Part shown: piece after piece, positions 1-5,209 of the stretch | Layout of the letters: every line of letters starts with the position of its first letter | Numbering within the stretch: position 1 is the first letter of the stretch | NCBI GenBank assembly: GCA_007125255.1 | Contig: SLDM01000049.1 | Coordinates: 1 to 5,209 of the forward strand | DNA length: 5,209 nt | Source of the DNA: Phycisphaerales bacterium | GTDB taxonomy: Bacteria; Planctomycetota; Phycisphaerae; Phycisphaerales; SM1A02 | Reading direction: 5' to 3' | The notes under the pieces: model-generated | The model's input: only the letters and a program-made list of their open reading frames with translations | Database searches by the model: none | Told to the model about the DNA's origin: nothing | Position numbers and translations under genes: made by a program

Positions 1-2262
<2,262 letters not shown>

Positions 2263-2268
2263 TTCGTC

Positions 2269-2285
2269 CTCGCCGGCGGGCCGAG
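2269..2285 (+). terminator. possible gyrB terminator hairpin
   Basis: Six bases after the gyrB stop, the segment ctcgccggcgggccgag can fold as CTCG/CGAG continued by CC/GG, with one bulged C and a four-base loop. That gives six base pairs, nearly all GC. No T-run follows, so it does not meet the classic intrinsic-terminator pattern. It may be a Rho-independent variant, an RNA 3'-end stabiliser, or chance in GC-rich DNA. Confidence 0.3.
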
Positions 2286-2298
2286 TCATCCGCTCATG

Positions 2299-2358
2299 TC
2301 CCCGCTTCTGACCCCGTTTCTGACCCCGTTTCTGACCCCGTTTCTGACTTAGTTTCTT
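2299..2358. repeat. tandem array of a 12-bp unit between convergent genes
   Basis: The unit accccgtttctg occurs three times without mismatch at 2311-2322, 2323-2334 and 2335-2346. A copy with two differences precedes it (2299-2310) and a more decayed copy with four differences follows (2347-2358). The array lies wholly between the gyrB stop and the stop of the minus-strand dockerin gene, so it is non-coding. In one plus-strand frame it would read as repeated Pro-Val-Ser-Asp, because 12 is a multiple of three, but that frame belongs to no credible gene. Its origin could be slippage expansion or a member of a dispersed short repeat family; the window alone cannot decide. Confidence 0.9.
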
Positions 2359-2365
2359 GACGGGG
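2336..2365 (-). terminator. weak inverted repeat after the dockerin gene
   Basis: The arms ccccgt (2336-2341) and acgggg (2360-2365) are perfect complements around an 18-base spacer, starting two bases beyond the stop codon of the minus-strand gene. In the minus-strand transcript this gives a six-pair stem with a long loop. The right-hand arm could equally pair with any of the three perfect array units, since each contains ccccgt. There is no U-run. It is a candidate 3'-end structure only. Confidence 0.2.
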
Positions 2366-2367
2366 CT

Positions 2368-2991
2368 TCATGCCGGGGGAAACTGATCCAGCAGCAGGAG
2401 CAGGTCGATCACGTTGACCACGCCGTCTTCATTGAAGTCGGGCGGACAGGCATTGTCGATCGGGCATGATCCCCACGAATCAAGCAGCCAGAGCAGGTCG
2501 CCGACACCCACCGCCCCGTCGCAGGTCAGATCGAATGGTCCGCCCGGTTGGGGCGTGACGGTGAGGTCATTCACCGCCCGGCCGCCCACTGCGGTTGCGT
2601 AGAGCCGCGGCTCGTCGTCACCGGCCTGGTAGAGGTGCAGCGCGTCGATCGCCGCGCTCTTTGCGCGAAGTTCGATTCGGGCGCGATTGTCGGTGGAAAC
2701 TGAAGCGAAGACTTTCGTGGTCGGCGTAAACAGATTGATCGCGTTGATCACGTTCGCCTGGCTCGTTCCGGCGGAAAAGGTCAGGGTCTGCAGTTCGCCC
2801 GCGCCGAAGGTGAGGCTGACGACCGAGCCGGCGGGCAGGTCGGCCGCCCGACCGACAGCCAGATACGCGCCGGTCTCGAAGAACGCCGTGGCGGGCACCT
2901 CGCACGAGATCGGAGAGGGCCGCGCACTCGTCGGGGCGCCGGTCATGGTGCAGAATAGAGCGAAGAGGCCGAGGAAACTCATGGTGCGCAT
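2368..2991 (-). CDS. small secreted protein with flagellin-IN-like segment and two dockerin-type EF-hand repeats
   Basis: This is a 207-residue protein of unknown function. Residues 1 to about 23 look like a Sec signal peptide: Arg2, a hydrophobic core SFLGLFALF, then small residues before TSAR. Residues about 56-112 have a beta-beta-helix-beta-beta pattern with LTFSAGTSQANVINAIN followed by VFASVS and IELRAKS, which resembles the flagellin hook IN motif. A Gly/Pro linker (148-153) leads to two calcium-loop repeats. Loop 1 has D154, T156, D158 and D165, and loop 2 has D185, N187, D189 and D196; each is followed by a Leu-rich helix. The repeats are separated by a WGSC spacer, with Cys at 157, 176 and 182. 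This C-terminal pair is typical of planctomycete exported proteins; an actual cohesin partner is not shown. The start is ATG at 2991; ATG at 2982 is an alternative, and neither has a clear Shine-Dalgarno. The gene begins 42 bp after queC on the same strand. Confidence 0.82.
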   Translation of the reverse strand: MRTMSFLGLFALFCTMTGAPTSARPSPISCEVPATAFFETGAYLAVGRAADLPAGSVVSLTFGAGELQTLTFSAGTSQANVINAINLFTPTTKVFASVSTDNRARIELRAKSAAIDALHLYQAGDDEPRLYATAVGGRAVNDLTVTPQPGGPFDLTCDGAVGVGDLLWLLDSWGSCPIDNACPPDFNEDGVVNVIDLLLLLDQFPPA

Positions 2992-3033
2992 GGGCGGGAG
3001 AATCGACCGGGCTTCGCTCCGGGCATGAAATTG

Positions 3034-3744
3034 TCAACCGGAAAGTGCCGGGTCCACGGCGCCGGCATCGCGGAACCCCGCGGCCCGCAGTCGGCACGAA
3101 TCGCAGTGCCCGCACGGCCGGCCGCCAGGGGCCGGATCGTAGCAGCTCAGCGTGAGCCCGTAATCCACCCCCAGCGCGAGGCCGCGCTGAATGATCTCCG
3201 CCTTGGTCAGGTCAATCAGCGGCGCGTGGATGTTCAGGTGCCGGCCCTGGACGGCGAGGCGCGTCGCGAGATTGGCCATGTTCTCAAACGCTTCGATGAA
3301 CGCCGGCCGGCAATCGGGGTAGCCGGAGTAATCGACCGCATTGACGCCGAGAAAGATATCGAGGGATTCGAGTACCTCCGCATAGCCGAGGGCGAAGGCA
3401 AGGAAGATGGTGTTCCGCGCCGGGACGTAGGTGATGGGAACGTCCTCGTTCTGAGCGGAAGCAACGCGATCCTTGGGGACATCGATATCGGCGGTGAGCG
3501 CGGAGCCGCCGAAGGCGCGGAGATCGATGGTCATGATTCGGTGTTCCACCACGCCGTGGTACTCCGCAACGCGGCGTGCGGCTTCGAGTTCATGTCGATG
3601 GCGCTGGCCGTAGTCGAAGCTCAGCGCATAGCTGTCGAAGCCCCGGTCGCGGGCGATCGCCAGCGTGGTGGCCGAGTCCAGGCCGCCCGAAACGAGGACG
3701 ACGGCGCGGCGAGGATGATTGTTCGGATCTTCCGACGACATCAC
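3034..3744 (-). CDS. queC: 7-cyano-7-deazaguanine synthase (preQ0 synthase)
   Basis: QueC converts 7-carboxy-7-deazaguanine, ammonia and ATP into preQ0, the precursor of queuosine in tRNA and of 7-deazaguanine DNA bases, in the cytoplasm. The 236-residue product has the usual family length. The N-terminal PP-loop SGGLDS is at residues 19-24, followed by LSFDYGQRH. The conserved phrases [18 protein letters not shown] and [17 protein letters not shown] lie mid-protein. The C-terminal zinc site is complete: C201 in LSCYDP, then C211, C214 and C217 in CGHCDSC, followed by the usual RxxGF. No active-site residue appears lost. The start is either GTG at 3744 or the adjacent ATG at 3741; ATG is chemically more usual, and neither has a good Shine-Dalgarno. 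It sits 46 bp after the toroid-protein gene and 42 bp before the dockerin gene, all on the minus strand. No queD, queE, folE or queF is in the window. Confidence 0.97.
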   Translation of the reverse strand: MMSSEDPNNHPRRAVVLVSGGLDSATTLAIARDRGFDSYALSFDYGQRHRHELEAARRVAEYHGVVEHRIMTIDLRAFGGSALTADIDVPKDRVASAQNEDVPITYVPARNTIFLAFALGYAEVLESLDIFLGVNAVDYSGYPDCRPAFIEAFENMANLATRLAVQGRHLNIHAPLIDLTKAEIIQRGLALGVDYGLTLSCYDPAPGGRPCGHCDSCRLRAAGFRDAGAVDPALSG

Positions 3745-3772
3745 CGCGGAGTGTACTTCATCCGCGCCGAAC
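3721..3772 (-). promoter_or_regulatory. nested inverted repeats spanning the queC start
   Basis: Two perfect six-base inverted repeats are nested. The inner arms cgcgga (3745-3750) and tccgcg (3761-3766) flank a ten-base loop. The outer arms gttcgg (3721-3726) and ccgaac (3767-3772) enclose them. In the queC mRNA the outer 5' arm directly abuts the inner 5' arm, so the two stems could stack, leaving the GUG/AUG start in an 18-base single-stranded segment. This could modulate initiation, or it could be coincidence in GC-rich sequence. It does not resemble the preQ1-I aptamer, which has an A-rich tail. Confidence 0.25.
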
Positions 3773-3790
3773 GGATCACTCGACTTTCTC

Positions 3791-5209
3791 TCAATCGGGT
3801 TGGTCTGAATCGGGCTCGAGCGTCCAGACCGGCTTGACCGCCTCCTGCAGGGACAGAACCGCGTAGACCGTAGCCATCACATCCTCGCCTTCCAGCCAGC
3901 GGTCCGCGTCGTTCTTCCACGAGCCGTCTTCGCGCTGCCGCTCGACGATCGCCCGGATGATCTCCTCGCGCCAGTTGTACCGATCGCCCTCCGTATCGGT
4001 GATCTCGTGCTGCTGCGCGACGTTCAGGGCGCGGGCCATGGTGTGGTAGTAGTAGTACAGTCCCTGCAGGCCGAGACCGGGATTCTCCTGGAACGTGAAG
4101 TTGCGGCGGATCCAGTCAAATGCGGCCCGGACCCGCACATCGTCCGGTGAGAGTCCCGCGTACATCATGCTCTTGAATCCCGCATAGGTCATCGAGCCGT
4201 AGCTGCGCAGAGAGCGCGGTTCACCTTCGGGGATCTTCTCGCCGTAGCGGCCTTCGCCCGCTTCCTCGCTGGCGAACGACTCTCCGCCCCCGGCGGGTGT
4301 GTAGACAAATCCGCCATCATCCCCCGCCCATTCACTTTGATTCGTTTCGCTGAGGTTCTGGGCCCGGCTGACGAAGGCGAGCGCCTTCTGGAACGCCGGC
4401 TCATCGGGGCTGAGCCCCGCGTCGTAGAGGGCATCGAGCATGAGCTGCGTGTTGGAAAGGTCGGGCCGGCCGTGGCCGCCGTACCCCGCCCCGCCGAACC
4501 AGTCCTGTTCGGATTTCACGCCCTGCTCCTGCGACCACTGATTGGACTGCAGCCAGAGCACCGCCTCACGCATCGTGTTCATCGATTCGGGATCTTCCAA
4601 CGATGCGAGGGCCATGACCACGGAACTGGTGACGTAATTGGTCAGCGCGCCGCCCTCGAACGAACCGTCCTCTCGCTGGTTGCGCCGAATGGCGCGGAGG
4701 GCCCGCTGCACTTCTTCCCGCTCGGTTGCGCTCTGCTCGTCATCAGTATGGGACTGTACGATCGCCTTGACCGCCAGGGCAGTCACCGCCGCGGAGATCG
4801 GTGAGAGCGCATCGGAATCATCGGTCGGGGCGACGCGCCGGCCCACCAGCCACGCGCCATCCTCATCCTGCGCCTCGCGCAGAAACGCCAGGCCGCGCTC
4901 GATCGCCTCGTGGGCCTTTTTCCAGGCGGACTCGTCGATCGGCACCCACTTCGCATCCGGCGCGATTCGGTGTTCGGGAGGCTTGGGCAGGAGCACCCGC
5001 TCCGGCAGCGGGGGCGGCGTGGACTCGGTGATGCGCTCCGGATCGATCCGCGGATCGAGCGGCCGGTCCGCCGCTTCGTAGACACTGCGCTGATCGACCG
5101 GTCGGGTTTCGCGGCCGGACGTGCGGTCGGACGCGCGGTCGTCATCCGGCGCGGCTGCCGCCGACGGAACGAGCCCCGCGCCGATGATACTCATGGCTGG
5201 GATCACCAG
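3791..5209 (-). CDS. exported prenyltransferase/squalene-oxidase repeat (alpha-toroid) protein, 5' end probably off window
   Basis: The visible 471 residues, counted from GTG at 5206, have the alpha/alpha-toroid repeat style of squalene cyclases and prenyltransferase beta subunits. Repeats carry QxxxGxW-like turns: QDEDGAW (113-119), QREDGSF (177-183) and QREDGSW (424-430). Between them are [17 protein letters not shown] (238-254), DDGGFVYTP (296-304), SYGSMTYAG (335-343) and [13 protein letters not shown] (382-394). No DxDD acid motif of class II terpene cyclases is seen, so cyclase activity is doubtful. Residues 1-20 form the hydrophobic end of a signal peptide with a likely AAA cleavage site, then an acidic/Arg-rich, Pro-rich linker to about 85, which implies export. 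The signal peptide lacks a charged n-region and the frame stays open to base 5209, so the real start is probably upstream. GTG at 5206 and ATG at 5194 are the in-window candidates. The substrate and role are unknown. It is followed 46 bp later by queC. Confidence 0.88.
   Translation of the reverse strand: MVIPAMSIIGAGLVPSAAAAPDDDRASDRTSGRETRPVDQRSVYEAADRPLDPRIDPERITESTPPPLPERVLLPKPPEHRIAPDAKWVPIDESAWKKAHEAIERGLAFLREAQDEDGAWLVGRRVAPTDDSDALSPISAAVTALAVKAIVQSHTDDEQSATEREEVQRALRAIRRNQREDGSFEGGALTNYVTSSVVMALASLEDPESMNTMREAVLWLQSNQWSQEQGVKSEQDWFGGAGYGGHGRPDLSNTQLMLDALYDAGLSPDEPAFQKALAFVSRAQNLSETNQSEWAGDDGGFVYTPAGGGESFASEEAGEGRYGEKIPEGEPRSLRSYGSMTYAGFKSMMYAGLSPDDVRVRAAFDWIRRNFTFQENPGLGLQGLYYYYHTMARALNVAQQHEITDTEGDRYNWREEIIRAIVERQREDGSWKNDADRWLEGEDVMATVYAVLSLQEAVKPVWTLEPDSDQPD

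Noticed and set aside
2299..2358. The 12-bp array considered as a CRISPR
   Set aside because: The units are contiguous with no spacers and are far shorter than CRISPR repeats; no cas gene is present.
3008..3025. Repeated ccgggc pair between queC and the dockerin gene considered as a terminator
   Set aside because: The two copies are direct, not inverted, so they do not form a stem, and no T-run follows on either strand.
2618..3115. A 165-codon minus-strand frame overlapping the dockerin gene and the queC 3' end
   Set aside because: It is out of frame with both genes, Arg-rich, and lacks the signal peptide and EF-hand motifs that support the chosen frame.
3025..3837. A 270-codon open frame on the plus strand across queC
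   Set aside because: It is antisense to the fully conserved queC. Its translation is Arg/Glu/Ala-rich without domain features, which is typical of a shadow frame.

Overview
The window is GC-rich bacterial DNA with strongly G/C-biased third codon positions. It most likely comes from a planctomycete, and the Phycisphaerae side of the phylum fits best. Three lines support this. First, a secreted protein ends in paired dockerin-type EF-hand repeats with Trp-Gly-x-Cys spacers. Second, there is an exported alpha-toroid protein of the squalene/prenyltransferase repeat type, a kind that is abundant in that phylum. Third, the GyrB carries a long insert containing the phrase [12 protein letters not shown], which I associate with planctomycete-type GyrB. 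The assignment rests on protein style alone, because there is no rRNA or other taxonomic marker here.

Layout. Bases 1-2262 (+) hold the 3' part of gyrB; roughly the first 80 codons lie off the left edge. Bases 2263-2367 are a short convergent intergenic region. It contains a small GC-rich hairpin just after the gyrB stop and a tandem array of a 12-bp unit (three perfect copies with a degraded copy on each side). Three genes then lie on the minus strand. In their own reading direction they are: a secreted alpha-toroid repeat protein (5209-3791, 5' end probably off the right edge), queC (3744-3034) and a small secreted dockerin-repeat protein (2991-2368). The gaps between them are 46 and 42 bp, so co-transcription is possible. 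No gene-free stretch exceeds about 105 bp.

Function. gyrB and queC are housekeeping genes: the DNA gyrase ATPase/TOPRIM subunit, and preQ0 synthesis for 7-deazaguanine nucleosides. The two secreted proteins have no assignable reaction. The small one is the most unusual, because a segment resembling the flagellin hook IN motif sits in front of the dockerin pair. No other queuosine or gyrase genes are present, so the neighbourhood does not reveal a shared pathway. I see no mobile-element gene, CRISPR array, tRNA, rRNA or clear defence system. I do not claim a new system here; the points most worth a second look are the dockerin/flagellin-IN-like protein, the 12-bp array and the nested inverted repeats over the queC start.
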